Positions 16,100 through 25,329 of a stretch of 64,000 bases of DNA are shown one piece after another. A model generated the notes under the pieces. It made no database searches. It saw only the letters and a list, made by a program, of their open reading frames with translations, and had not been told where the DNA came from. Location: assembly GCF_020740535.1 (NCBI RefSeq), contig NZ_CP082362.1, positions 62,001 to 126,000 on the forward strand, read 5' to 3'. The DNA is from Streptomyces profundus. GTDB taxonomy: Bacteria; Actinomycetota; Actinomycetes; Streptomycetales; Streptomycetaceae. The stretch's first letter is position 1, and the number at the start of each line of letters is the position of its first letter. Made by a program: the position numbers and the translations under genes.

Positions 16100-17242
16100 G
16101 TGGGTCAACTGATGGGCGGGGACCCGTCGTTGCTCCGCAGGATCAACTCCGCGGCGGTGCTGCGGGCCCTGCGGGCCGCCGAGCCGGCGTGCTCACTGAC
16201 CGATCTGGCCCGGGTCACGGGGCTTTCGCGGCCCACCGTCGAGGGCGTCCTTGACGGGCTGACGCGGGCCGGTCTCGTCGCCGAGACCACCTCGCAGGCG
16301 CCGCCGGGCGCCCGGCGGCTCGGCCGGCCGGCGCGCAGGTTCCGCTTCCGGGCCGAGGCCGGCCGGCTGCTGGGCGTGGAGGTGGGCAGCCGCCGGGTGT
16401 CGGCCGTGCTGGCCGATCTGGCCGGCCGCCGGCTGGGCGGCGTGAGCCGGGCCGTCTCGACGCGGGCCCCGGCCGACGACCGGCTGGCCCGGGTGACGGC
16501 GGCGGCCGGGGAGCTGCTGGGCCGGTACGACGTCGCCGCGCCCGCCCTGCGCGCGGTGGCCGTGGGCACGCCTGGCATCGTGGCGGACGACGGTTCCGTG
16601 GCCCTGTGCACGGCCCTGCCCGGCTGGACCGGGCTGCCGCTGGGCGAACGGCTCGGCGAGTCGTTCCAGGCCCCGGTGTTGGTGGAGAACGACGCCAACG
16701 CGGCGGTGCTGGGCGAACGTTGGGTGGGCGCGGCGGTCGGCGCCGACGATGTGGTGATGGTGCTGGCCGGGCTGAGCCCGGGCGCGGGCTCGCTGATCGG
16801 CGGGCGGCTGCACCGGGGGCACGCGGGCGCGGCCGGCGAGATCGGCGCGCTCCACCTGCTGGGCCGGCTGGCCACCCCCGAACGGCTGCTGTCCACGGCC
16901 GGCACCCCCGTCGACCCGCTGGACGAACGTGCGGTCGCCCGGGTGTTGGCCCAGGCCAGGGCGGGCGATCCCCGGGCCGGCGACGCGGTCGCCCGGTTCG
17001 TCGAACGGCTGACCCACGATGTGACGGCGCTGGTGCTGGCCCTCGACCCCGAGTTGGTGGTGGTGGGCGGCTGGGCCACCGGCCTGGAGGCCGTCGTCGA
17101 GCCGCTGCGGCGGGAGCTGGACCGCCTCTGCCTCCGCCCACCCCGCGTGGTCGCCTCGGCCCTCGGCCCAGCCGCCGTCGCCACGGGCGCGGTCCGCCTC
17201 GCCCTCGACCGCCTCGAAGCCGAACTCTTCACGGTGGCCTAG
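16100..17242 (+). CDS. ROK-family transcriptional regulator
   Basis: 380 residues. A winged helix at about 12-70 (SAAVLRALRAAEPACSLTD, GLSRPTVEGVLDGLTRAGLV) precedes a ROK sugar-kinase-like domain: VGTPGIV, VENDANAAVLGE, and GHAGAAGEIGALHL. The usual zinc-binding cysteine cluster of ROK proteins (CxCGxxGC) is absent: after GEIGALHL the sequence lacks cysteine. It may thus sense ligand differently or have lost kinase function. Such proteins usually respond to sugars; no sugar gene is adjacent. Its 3' end faces the GntR gene across a hairpin-rich gap. Confidence 0.88.
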   Translation: MGQLMGGDPSLLRRINSAAVLRALRAAEPACSLTDLARVTGLSRPTVEGVLDGLTRAGLVAETTSQAPPGARRLGRPARRFRFRAEAGRLLGVEVGSRRVSAVLADLAGRRLGGVSRAVSTRAPADDRLARVTAAAGELLGRYDVAAPALRAVAVGTPGIVADDGSVALCTALPGWTGLPLGERLGESFQAPVLVENDANAAVLGERWVGAAVGADDVVMVLAGLSPGAGSLIGGRLHRGHAGAAGEIGALHLLGRLATPERLLSTAGTPVDPLDERAVARVLAQARAGDPRAGDAVARFVERLTHDVTALVLALDPELVVVGGWATGLEAVVEPLRRELDRLCLRPPRVVASALGPAAVATGAVRLALDRLEAELFTVA

Positions 17243-18010
17243 CCGTGGCCTGGCCGGCCGGGCAGGCAACGCCCCGGCGCGTCCGCACACGCGGACGTTC
17301 GGCCGGGGGCGCGCCCCCGAGCCCGGGGGTGGCGAGCACCTCTCCGGCCGGGGCCGCCGCGCGGGCGCGGCACTCGACACCCGACGTACCCTCCTGGCGG
17401 GGCTGCGGACGGAGGGACCGGAAACCTCCTGACGCCGTGCCCCGCGCGCACGGACACCCGCGCCCCGGCGGGCGGTTCCGCGTACTGCTGCGCAGCGCGG
17501 GAGCGGTCCGGCGGGGGCGCAGCGTTCGGCACGGACATGCGCGCCAGCGCGCGCAGCGCCACCCGCCTACCGGCACGGACGCCTCCGCGCGGCGCCACCC
17601 GGGCACCGGCGGGTCGGCCCGCCGCAAACGAAGCACGGCACCGGCCGGAGGCAGACCGCCAGGCCAAAGCACCCTGTGACTCGGCGCGTTCACGGGCGGA
17701 GCCCGGGAGAAACCGCCAGGAGGACGCCGGACAGGCCGGGAGCAGACCTGGCGCGCGCGGCGCCTGAACCGGTCCGGCGGGAGGATCTGCCGTGCGCAGC
17801 ACGGACGGGCCGGCGGCGACCGGCTCTCGGCCCCGGGCCGGCGGGCCGGCCCGCCGAGGGCGGGCCTGGCGCCGCGCACGCGCGCAGTGGCGAGCCGGTC
17901 CCTCGTGCGAAGCACGACGCCCGCCGTGTCCCCGGCCGCCGGGCGGAGCCCGCCGTGCGGAGCGCGAACGGGCCGGTGTCGGTGGGTGGCTTTCCACCCG
18001 GCGGAGCCGG
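17243..18010. repeat. Convergent intergenic region with nine GCGNAGC mini-hairpin motifs
   Basis: No convincing gene is present; the long open frames here are codon-bias shadows. At the left are GTCCGC-ACAC-GCGGAC (17281-17296) and a perfect palindrome at 17304-17319, probable terminators of the ROK gene. From 17490 to 18007 the motif GCGNAGC occurs nine times on the plus strand (17490, 17517, 17551, 17696, 17794, 17907, 17943, 17957, 18001), often inside longer stems such as CCGTGC-GCA-GCACGG and TCGTGC-GAA-GCACGA. d(GCGNAGC) is known to form unusually stable trinucleotide-loop hairpins. The last copy abuts the GntR stop codon. Confidence 0.7.
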
Positions 18011-18742
18011 TCAGGTGAGGGTCAGGGGCTGGTCGCCGAAGGTGAGGCGGCAGGTGTCGGCGCGGTAGGTGGCGAGGGAGAGGGCCGCGACGCGGCCCGC
18101 CGTGGTGTAGCGGGTGGTGACCAGCAGCACCGGGGAGCCGGGGAGCCGGTCCAGGTCCCGGGCCTGCCGCGCGTCGGCGGAGCCCAACTCGACGGCGCGG
18201 TCCTGCCCTTCGAGGGGCTGGCGGCGCAGCGCCGCCAGCAGCTCCTCGGCGGTCACCGTCTCGTCGGCCGGCGGCGTGGGCCGTGCGTAGAGCCGCTCGG
18301 TCGCCACCGGCTGGCCGTCGGCGACCAGGTCGCGCAGCACCACGGGCAGCAGCCCGGCGGGGTCGACGCCGAGCGGCCCGGCGACGGCGGCCGGTGGTCG
18401 GACGAGGGCGCGGCCCGTGACCGTCCACGGGTCGTCGTCGGCGCCGGGCCACGCCTGCCGGGCGGGGCTGACGTCCACTCCGACGCGCGGCGGGGCGACC
18501 GTGGTGCCGACGCCACGGCGGCGCTGGAGCCGGCCCTCCAGCTCCAGTTGGTCCAGCGCCTGGCGCAGGGTGGCTCTGGCGACGCCGAACCGGGCGGCGA
18601 GGGTGCGTTCGTCCGGCAGCACCTGCCCGACGCTGAACTCCGCGTCCAGCGCGTCGGTGAGCGCGGTGCGCAGCTGCCAGTGCTTGGGCTCGGCCGGCGC
18701 CGCGCCCCGCCGGGCCACGGCTCGTCGTGTGGTGGTGCCCAC
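18011..18742 (-). CDS. GntR/HutC-family regulator with UTRA domain
   Basis: 243 residues. The winged helix is at about 42-83 (LPDERTLAARFGVARATLRQALDQL then a GRLQRRRGVGT wing), followed by a UTRA effector domain of about 140 residues ending TYRADTCRLTFGD. HutC-type regulators bind small metabolites and repress adjacent genes. It is divergent from an SDR gene, and the intergenic region carries CTTGGTC-AA-GACCAAG, close to the TGGTCTAGACCA type of site bound by this subfamily (for example DasR). It probably controls itself and the SDR. The effector is unknown. Confidence 0.9.
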   Translation of the reverse strand: MGTTTRRAVARRGAAPAEPKHWQLRTALTDALDAEFSVGQVLPDERTLAARFGVARATLRQALDQLELEGRLQRRRGVGTTVAPPRVGVDVSPARQAWPGADDDPWTVTGRALVRPPAAVAGPLGVDPAGLLPVVLRDLVADGQPVATERLYARPTPPADETVTAEELLAALRRQPLEGQDRAVELGSADARQARDLDRLPGSPVLLVTTRYTTAGRVAALSLATYRADTCRLTFGDQPLTLT

Positions 18743-18810
18743 CTGCGCCTCCCCTACCCCGCCGCACCGGCCTGACCTGGACCGGAGCTGGCGGTGATCA
18801 CCGAACAGGG

Positions 18811-18874
18811 CCTTTATGAAAGGTTGTTGCGTATCTGGACTTTAGGGTCAGTGCGCACCTTGGTCAAGACCAAG
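18811..18874. promoter_or_regulatory. GntR/HutC-type operator and second inverted repeat
   Basis: Two inverted repeats lie in the divergent promoter: CCTTT-ATG-AAAGG at 18811-18823 and CTTGGTC-AA-GACCAAG at 18859-18874. The second, with a TTGGTC/GACCAA core, matches the architecture of HutC-subfamily sites and sits 27 bp before the SDR start. The first overlaps the probable gntR promoter (CATAAAGG on the minus strand). Confidence 0.6.
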
Positions 18875-18900
18875 TCCGCCCTATGGCTAGGGTGACGTCC

Positions 18901-19674
18901 ATGAGCGGTGAAGAACGGCGGGCCACGGCGTCGAGGGTGACGGTGGTGACCGGAGGCGGCCGGGGCATCGGCGCCGAGGTGGCGGTCCGGCTGGCCGAGG
19001 AGGGCCACGATGTGGCGATCGGCTACCGGAACGACGACGCGTCGGCCGAGGCGGTGGTCGACCGGGTGCGGGCGCTGGGCCGGGCCGCCGTCGCGGTGCG
19101 CGGCGAGATCGACGTGGAGGCCGATGTGGAGCGGCTGTTCGCGACGGCGGAGGAGACGCTCGGCCCGGTGAACGGGCTCGTCAGCAACGCGGCGATCACC
19201 GGGCCGCTGGGCCGTTTCACGGAGACCCCGCCCGAGGTGATGCGGCGGGTGGTGGAGGTCAACGTGCTGGGTACGCTGTGGTGCGCGCGGCGGGCGGCGC
19301 TGGCGATGTCGACGCGGCACGGCGGCGCCGGCGGGGCGATCGTCAACATCTCGTCGGCGGCGGCCACCCTGGGGTCCCCGGGCGAGTACCCGCACTACGC
19401 GGCGACCAAGGCCGCCGTGGACAGTCTGACGGTGGGCCTGGCCAAGGAGTTGGCCGTCGAGGGGATCCGGGTGAACTCGGTGCAGCCGGGGTTGATCCTG
19501 ACCGGGATGCACGCGGCGATGGGCGATCCGGAGCGCCCCTGGCGCGTCGCCGAGCGGATCCCGCTGGGCCGCCCAGGGCGGCCCGACGAGGTGGCGGGGG
19601 CGGTGGCCTGGCTGCTGTCGCCGGACGCCTCCTACACCACGGGCGCGGTGCTCCGGGTGTCGGGCGGGCTGTGA
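18901..19674 (+). CDS. Short-chain dehydrogenase/reductase
   Basis: 257 residues, classical SDR. Cofactor motif TGGGRGIG, NAA segment (SNAAITGP), catalytic Ser in NISSAAATLG and YAATK for Tyr/Lys. A GYRNDD stretch after strand 2 leans towards NADPH. The ATG at 18901 has AGGGTGA in front; an in-frame ATG at 18883 is the alternative and would place the operator almost on the start codon. Likely repressed by the divergent GntR protein. Substrate unknown. Confidence 0.88.
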   Translation: MSGEERRATASRVTVVTGGGRGIGAEVAVRLAEEGHDVAIGYRNDDASAEAVVDRVRALGRAAVAVRGEIDVEADVERLFATAEETLGPVNGLVSNAAITGPLGRFTETPPEVMRRVVEVNVLGTLWCARRAALAMSTRHGGAGGAIVNISSAAATLGSPGEYPHYAATKAAVDSLTVGLAKELAVEGIRVNSVQPGLILTGMHAAMGDPERPWRVAERIPLGRPGRPDEVAGAVAWLLSPDASYTTGAVLRVSGGL

Positions 19675-19724
19675 GCGGATGGTCTCCCTCCGGTCTCGTT
19701 CCGGGCCCTACCTGCGAGTTCTCC

Positions 19725-19804
19725 GTGACGGCGGTCACAGTCAGGGGGGTTGAGGGGCCCTCGGTGAGGGTCCTTTACCCGTCGGTCACAGCACGTTCGT
19801 GACC
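19725..19804. promoter_or_regulatory. Two GTGAC/GTCAC inverted repeats upstream of the GNAT gene
   Basis: GTGACGGCGGTCAC at 19725-19738 fits the pattern GTG-N6-GNCAC described for the Streptomyces Crp protein. GGTCAC-N9-GTGACC occupies 19784-19804, about 30 bp before the start. The two share the GGTCACAG half-site as a direct repeat. They probably bind a regulator; the Crp assignment is by pattern only. Confidence 0.4.
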
Positions 19805-19833
19805 AGGCAATAACTCGGGACGACAGTGCAGAC

Positions 19834-20487
19834 ATGGATGAGTGGGACACTCCGCGACCGACGCTCCGCCTTCCCCGCGCGACACCGCCCGCGCGGGTGA
19901 ACGGCTACCAGTCGGGACGTGGCTGCCACGCGCCTGGCCTCTCCGCCGCAACCACACGGCACGGCACGGCGCTGACCGAGGCGGCCCTGGCCGGTGGGGA
20001 GCGCGTGTGGCTCCGACCGGCGGGGGCCGATGATCTGACGGCGGCTCTGGCGCTGCACCAGCGCTGTTCGCCCGGCACTCTGGCGCGCCGCTACCCGGGT
20101 GGCGCCGGCGAGGCCGACGGCTATCTGCGGCATCTGTTGGGGGGACGTCACGGCCGCAGTGTGGCCGCCCAGTTGGCCTCCGGCGAGCTGGTCGGCCTGG
20201 GGCATGTGCTGTGGGACGAGGACGAGTCCGAGGTGGCGCTGCTGGTCGCCGACGCCTGGCAGCGGAGGGGCATCGGCGGCGCGCTGCTGCGGACGCTGCT
20301 GGCGCTGGCCTGGGCGCGGCGCTGCGCGAGCGTCTACGCGGTCACCGAGGCGTCGAACGCGGCGATGCTGGAGACGATGCGGGCCACCGGGCTGCCGCTC
20401 ACGCACCACGCCGACGCGGGCAGCCTCGTGGTGTCGGCACGGCTGGCCGACGCGGTGGGCCCGGCCGAGCCGGAGCCGCGGCCCTGA
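19834..20487 (+). CDS. GNAT-family N-acetyltransferase
   Basis: 217 residues. The acetyl-CoA pyrophosphate-binding motif QRRGIGGALLRTLLALA begins at about 143, after strand 4 VALLVADAW. N-terminal motif RVWLRPAGADDLTAALALH starts the fold at about 57. The first 55 residues are an extra, poorly conserved tail, so translation may begin downstream. Substrate cannot be predicted. Acidic residues around SEVALL and a short C-terminal Pro/Glu tail are typical of streptomycete single-domain acetyltransferases. Confidence 0.85.
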   Translation: MDEWDTPRPTLRLPRATPPARVNGYQSGRGCHAPGLSAATTRHGTALTEAALAGGERVWLRPAGADDLTAALALHQRCSPGTLARRYPGGAGEADGYLRHLLGGRHGRSVAAQLASGELVGLGHVLWDEDESEVALLVADAWQRRGIGGALLRTLLALAWARRCASVYAVTEASNAAMLETMRATGLPLTHHADAGSLVVSARLADAVGPAEPEPRP

Positions 20488-20593
20488 GCCTTGGTGCCGG
20501 ACTCAGCCGGTGGCCGGGGCCCGTGCGGCGGAGGGTTCCTTCCGGGGTGGGGGGCCTGGTGACGAACGGGCGTCGGCGTACCAGGATGGGGGC

Positions 20594-22273
20594 ATGGCAG
20601 ACACCAGCAACGTGCTTCCGCGCCAGCTTGCCGACGTCTATGTGGACGAGCTGATCGCACTGGATCCGATCATTGGCACCTATCTCGGCGCCCCCGGGAG
20701 TTCCACCCGGCTTCCGGACTACTCACCCCAGGGGCTGGCCGAACAGGCCGAGTTGGCCCGACACACGCTGGCCCGGCTGGCCGAGGCCGAGCGGGCGCCG
20801 GGCGCCGACGCCGCGGGCGAGCGGCGCTGCGCGCGGCTGTTGCGGGAGCGGTTGACGGCCGAGTTGGCCGTGCACGAGGCGGGTGAGCAGCTGCGCGCGG
20901 TGAGCAGCCTGTTGTCGCCGGTGCACTCGGTGCGTTCGGTGTTCACCATCATGCCGACCGCGACGGCGGCGGACTGGTCGGACATCGCCGCCCGGCTGCG
21001 CGCGGTGCCGGCGTCGCTGGCCGGCTATCGGGCGTCGCTGGCCGAGGGGGTGGAGCGGGGGCTGCCGGCCGGTCCGCGCCAGGTGGCGGAGCGGGTGGAG
21101 CTGTTGGACGAGTGGCTGTCGCCCGAGGGGAGCTGGTTCGCCGGGTTCGTGGCCCCGGGACCCGAGGCGCTGCGCGCCGAGTTGGACGATGCCGCCGCGC
21201 TGGCGACGGGGGCGGTGGCCGAACTCCGGGACTGGCTGCGGGACGTGTACGCCGAGCGGGTGGCCGGGGCGCCCGACGTGGTGGGCCGGGAGCGCTACGC
21301 CCGTTGGGCGCGGTACTGGAACGGCACCGATCTGGATCTGGACGAGGCGTATGCCTACGGGTGGTCCGAGTTCCACAGGCTACGCGCGGAGATGGTGCGC
21401 GAGGCGGACCGGATCCTGCCCGGTGCCGACCCGTGGGACACGTTGCGGCACCTGGACACCCAGGGCACCGTGGTGGAGGGCGTCGAGGAGGTGCGGGTCT
21501 GGCTCCAGCGGCTGATGGACGAGGCGATCGAGCAACTGGACGGCACCCACTTCGAGTTGGCCGATCCGATCAAGCGGGTCGAGGCGATGATCGCGCCGTC
21601 GGGCAGCTCGGCCGCGCCCTACTACACCGCCCCTTCCCTGGACTTCTCCCGGCCGGGCCGCACCTGGCTGCCGACCATGGGGCAGACCTCGTTCCCGGTG
21701 TACGACCTGGTGTCCACCTGGTACCACGAGGGGGTACCTGGGCACCATCTCCAGCTGGCGCAGTGGGTGCTGGTGGCGGACGAGCTGTCGCGGTACCAGA
21801 CGACGGTGGGCGGGGTCAGCGCCAACATGGAGGGGTGGGCGCTGTACGCGGAGCGCCTGATGGACGAGTTGGGCTATCTGGACACGGCGGAGACGCGGCT
21901 CGGCTATCTGGACTGCCAGATGCTGCGCGCGGTGCGGGTGATCATCGACATCGGGATGCACCTGGAGCTGGAGATCCCGGCGGACGCCCCGTTCCACCCC
22001 GGGGAGCGCTGGACGCCTGAGCTGGCCGAGGAGTTCTTCCAGCGGCACAGCGGCCGGCCGCCCGAGTTCGTCGGCAGCGAGCTGGTGCGCTATCTGGGCG
22101 CGCCGGGGCAGGCGATCGGCTACAAGCTGGGCGAACGCGCCTGGCTGCGCGGCCGGGACGCGGCCAGGGAGGCCAGGGGCGCCGGCTTCGACGCCAAGAA
22201 GTGGCATATGGCGGCGCTTTCGCTCGGCTCGTTGGGCCTGGACGATCTGGTCGCGGAGCTGTCCGCGCTGTAG
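20594..22273 (+). CDS. DUF885 family protein, probable zinc peptidase
   Basis: 559 residues, normal for DUF885 (PF05960), helical proteins resembling M32 carboxypeptidases. The zinc motif is YHEGVPGHHLQLAQ at about residue 376, and EGWALYAERLMDELGY supplies the Glu ligand further on. No signal peptide, so cytoplasmic. The N-terminus starts NVLPRQLADVYVDELIALDP after ATG 20594, which is the natural beginning although the frame is open upstream. Ends 29 bp from the convergent sbcC stop. Confidence 0.9.
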   Translation: MADTSNVLPRQLADVYVDELIALDPIIGTYLGAPGSSTRLPDYSPQGLAEQAELARHTLARLAEAERAPGADAAGERRCARLLRERLTAELAVHEAGEQLRAVSSLLSPVHSVRSVFTIMPTATAADWSDIAARLRAVPASLAGYRASLAEGVERGLPAGPRQVAERVELLDEWLSPEGSWFAGFVAPGPEALRAELDDAAALATGAVAELRDWLRDVYAERVAGAPDVVGRERYARWARYWNGTDLDLDEAYAYGWSEFHRLRAEMVREADRILPGADPWDTLRHLDTQGTVVEGVEEVRVWLQRLMDEAIEQLDGTHFELADPIKRVEAMIAPSGSSAAPYYTAPSLDFSRPGRTWLPTMGQTSFPVYDLVSTWYHEGVPGHHLQLAQWVLVADELSRYQTTVGGVSANMEGWALYAERLMDELGYLDTAETRLGYLDCQMLRAVRVIIDIGMHLELEIPADAPFHPGERWTPELAEEFFQRHSGRPPEFVGSELVRYLGAPGQAIGYKLGERAWLRGRDAAREARGAGFDAKKWHMAALSLGSLGLDDLVAELSAL

Positions 22274-22302
22274 CGGCGTCGCACCTCCCGCGCGGCGGCC
22301 GG

Positions 22303-25300
22303 TCAGTTGGCGGCGGGAACGGTGTGGTGCCTGACGGTGGAGCCCCGGCGGGTCTTGACCACCTCCAGCTGGCTGGGGACGCGCGCCCGCAGGTCGGGAA
22401 CATGGCTGACGATGGCGACATGGCGGTCGTGTTCCCGCAACCCGTCCAGCACGTCGAGCACCTCGTCGAGGGACTGTTCGTCGAGGCTGCCGAAGCCCTC
22501 GTCGATGAAGAGGGTGTCCAGCCGGCGGCCCCCGGCCTCGGCCGAGACCACATCGGCCAGGCCGAGGGCCAGCGCCAGGGAGACGAAGAACGACTCGCCG
22601 CCGGAGAGCGTCGCGGTGTCCCTGGCGCGGCCGGTCCAGGCGTCGAGCACCTTGAGGCCGAGCCCCGAACGGGCCCGGTGGGCGGCCAGGTCGTCGGAGT
22701 GGATCAGCGCGTAGCGGCCGGCCGACATGTGGTGCAGCCGTTGGCTGGCGACCTCGGCGACCTGTTCGAGGCGGGCGGCCAGCACATAGGTCTCCAGGCG
22801 CATCCGGTACTCGTTGCTCGGCGAGGTGCCGGCGGTGAGCTGGGCGATGCCGGCGATCCGGCGGCTCTCCTCGCGCTGCGGGGCGAGCCGGGCCGTGTCG
22901 TCGGCCAACATGGCGCCGAGCGTGTCGAGTTCGGCGCAGCGCTGGCGGGCGCCCGCGTCGGCGGCCGAGGCCGCGCGCAGCCGGTTCGTGGCGGTCTCCA
23001 GGGCGGCCAGGGCGGCGTCCGGGTCGGCGGGCGGCCCTTCGGCGGCGGCGGCGCCGCGCGGGTCGTCCAGCGCGGCGGCGACGGCTCCTTCGCGGGCCCG
23101 CCACTGGGCCAGGCGCTCCTCGACGGCGCGCTGTTCGGCCGGGCCGCGCCGCGCCGTGGCGGCGGCCTCGGGGTGGGCGAAGCCGGCCGCGTAGGCGGCG
23201 TCGGCGAGGGCCGCGTCCGCCCGTTTGCGACGGGCGGCCGTGTCGGCGGCGGCGCCGGCCGCCGCGCCAGCGGCGGCGAGCAGCTCGGCGCGGCGGGCCA
23301 GGGCGGCGGCGTGCGCGGCGACGCTGGGCGCGCCGGCGCGGGCGCGGTCGATCTCGGCGGCGAGCGCGGCGTGTTCGGCCGCCAGCACGGCGCGGTGCGC
23401 GGCGCGGGCGGCGCGGTCGCGTTCGGCGGCCTGGCGGGCGGCGGTCAGCTCGGCGTGCTCCCGCTCGGCGGCGCCGAGGGCGGCGTGCGCGGCCGGCTCG
23501 GCGGCGAACGCCGCGCCGGCCTGGGCGTGTTCGGCGCGGGCGGCGCGCAGCCGCTCGCCGAGCGCGGCGGCGGGCTCGGCGCCCGCCGCCGCGCTGGCCG
23601 CCGCGTGCTCGGCGGCGAGGTCGGCCTGCTGCCGCTGGGCGGACTCCCTGGCGGCCTCGGCGGCCCGGTGCGCGGCCTCGGCCGTCTCCTCAGCGGTGTG
23701 GTCGACGCGGTCTGCCGGCTCGGGCGCCGGCGCCGGATGGTCGGGCGAGCCGCAGACGGCGCAGGGCTCGCCGGGGGCGAGCTCGGCCGCCAACTCGGCG
23801 GCGATGCCGGCGAGTCGGCGGTCCTTGAGGCGCAGCCAGTGTTCGAAGGCGGCGGTGGCCTCCTCGCGGGCGGTGAGGGCGCTCTCGCGCGCGGCGGGAA
23901 GCAGCGCGGCGAGCCGGTCCCGCTCGTGGGCGGCGGCCAGCCGGGCCTCGGCCACCGCGACGCGTTCGGCCAGCTCGCTGAGGCGTGCGCCGGCGGCGCT
24001 GGCGCGTTCCCTTTCCTGGCGCAGCCGCTCCAGCGTGGCTGGCCAGTCGGCGAGGCGCCGCTCGCTGGCGTCGAGGAGCGCCTGGTCGGCGGTGTCGCGT
24101 TCGGCGATGGTGGTCAGTTCGGCGGCGATCAGCTCGGCGCGCCGCTCGGCGGCCTCGGCGGCGGTGAGGGCGCCGAGCCGCTCCCGCACGGCGTGTTCCT
24201 CGGCGGCCAGTCGGTCGGCTGGCACGTCGAGGGCCGGCGTGCCGGTGGTGGCGAGGGCGGCGCGGGCGCGGCGTTCGGCGTCGGCCGCCGAGCGGTGTTC
24301 GGCGTCGGCCAGCTCCCTGAGCCGGAGCGCGGGCGCCACCAGGTCGGCGGCTCGCGCGTCAGCCAACTCCCGTGTGGCGGCCTCGCGTTCGCCCTGTTGG
24401 GCGGCGAGCGCGGCGGCCTGGGCGGTGGCCTCGGCGTACCGCTGCTGGAGGCGGGCGCGCTCCACCGTCTCGGCGTGCTGGAGCTGGGCCCGCGCGTGGG
24501 CCTCCTCGGCCGAGGCCAGGGCGCTGCCGGCGACGGTGTGCCGCTCGCGGGCGGCGGAGCGGGCCAGCGCGGCGAACTCCAGGACGCGGTCGGCGAGTTC
24601 GGGATCGCCCGGGCCGAGCCCCGCCCAGGGGTGGTCGGCCAGGTCGGGGTGTGGTCCCGCGGCCTGGCGGACCCGGTGGGCGCCGGCCAGCAGCCGTTCG
24701 TCACCGGTGCGGACGCGCTCGGCGGCGCGGGCGCGCAGCTCGGCGAGATGCGCCTCGACGGAGGCGAACCTGCGGGTGTCGAAGAGCCGGCCGAGCAGTT
24801 TGGCGCGGTCCTCGGCGCTGGAGCGGAGGAAGCGCGCGAAGTCCCCCTGGGGCAGCAGGACCACCTGGCAGAACTGGTCCCTGCTCATGCCGAGCAGATC
24901 GCCGACCTCGGCGGCGATCTCCTGGTGGGAGCGGCTGACGGGCTCCCAGTCGCCGCCGGGGGTGCGGCGCTCCCGCAGCAGGGCGCTGGCGCGGTCCCTG
25001 GTGGTGCCGGTGCCCTTGCGTTTGGGGCGGAGCTGCTCGGGCCGGCGGGTGATCTCCCATCGGCGGTCGCCGACGGTCAGCTCCAGCACGACCTCCGTCG
25101 GGGTGGTTGGGTCGGCGTGGTCGCTGCGCAGGGCCAGGCCGCTGCCCTGGCGGGCGCCGGGCACGGAGCCGTAGAGGGCGTAGGCGACGGCGTCCAGGAT
25201 GGACGTCTTGCCGGCGCCCGTCGGCCCGTGCAGCAGGAAGAGTCCTGCGGCGGAGAGCCGGTCGAAGTCGACGTGCTGGGTGGCGGCGAACGGGCCGAAG

Positions 25301-25329
25301 GCGGTGACGGTGAGCCGGTGCAGTCTCAA
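22303..25329 (-). CDS. sbcC: Exonuclease SbcC, SMC-like ATPase subunit
   Basis: 1008 residues. Walker A GPTGAGKTS lies near 36, and the C-terminal lobe has the signature LSGGESFFVSLALALG and Walker B LDTLFIDEGFGSLD. Between them run long Ala/Glu/Arg-rich coiled coils broken near residue 524 by the zinc hook CAVCGSPDHP. With SbcD it forms a nuclease that opens DNA hairpins and protein-blocked ends. The start is TTG at 25329, overlapping the sbcD stop as TTGA; it is the only start that keeps the N-terminus RLHRLTVTAFGPFA intact. Confidence 0.95.
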   Translation of the reverse strand: MRLHRLTVTAFGPFAATQHVDFDRLSAAGLFLLHGPTGAGKTSILDAVAYALYGSVPGARQGSGLALRSDHADPTTPTEVVLELTVGDRRWEITRRPEQLRPKRKGTGTTRDRASALLRERRTPGGDWEPVSRSHQEIAAEVGDLLGMSRDQFCQVVLLPQGDFARFLRSSAEDRAKLLGRLFDTRRFASVEAHLAELRARAAERVRTGDERLLAGAHRVRQAAGPHPDLADHPWAGLGPGDPELADRVLEFAALARSAARERHTVAGSALASAEEAHARAQLQHAETVERARLQQRYAEATAQAAALAAQQGEREAATRELADARAADLVAPALRLRELADAEHRSAADAERRARAALATTGTPALDVPADRLAAEEHAVRERLGALTAAEAAERRAELIAAELTTIAERDTADQALLDASERRLADWPATLERLRQERERASAAGARLSELAERVAVAEARLAAAHERDRLAALLPAARESALTAREEATAAFEHWLRLKDRRLAGIAAELAAELAPGEPCAVCGSPDHPAPAPEPADRVDHTAEETAEAAHRAAEAARESAQRQQADLAAEHAAASAAAGAEPAAALGERLRAARAEHAQAGAAFAAEPAAHAALGAAEREHAELTAARQAAERDRAARAAHRAVLAAEHAALAAEIDRARAGAPSVAAHAAALARRAELLAAAGAAAGAAADTAARRKRADAALADAAYAAGFAHPEAAATARRGPAEQRAVEERLAQWRAREGAVAAALDDPRGAAAAEGPPADPDAALAALETATNRLRAASAADAGARQRCAELDTLGAMLADDTARLAPQREESRRIAGIAQLTAGTSPSNEYRMRLETYVLAARLEQVAEVASQRLHHMSAGRYALIHSDDLAAHRARSGLGLKVLDAWTGRARDTATLSGGESFFVSLALALGLADVVSAEAGGRRLDTLFIDEGFGSLDEQSLDEVLDVLDGLREHDRHVAIVSHVPDLRARVPSQLEVVKTRRGSTVRHHTVPAAN

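Noticed and set aside
17229..18767. 512-codon minus-strand frame across the 17.2-18.8 kb gap
   Set aside because: Arg/Pro/Gly junk translation, no start signal, overlaps the real gntR in another frame; the gap is treated as non-coding.
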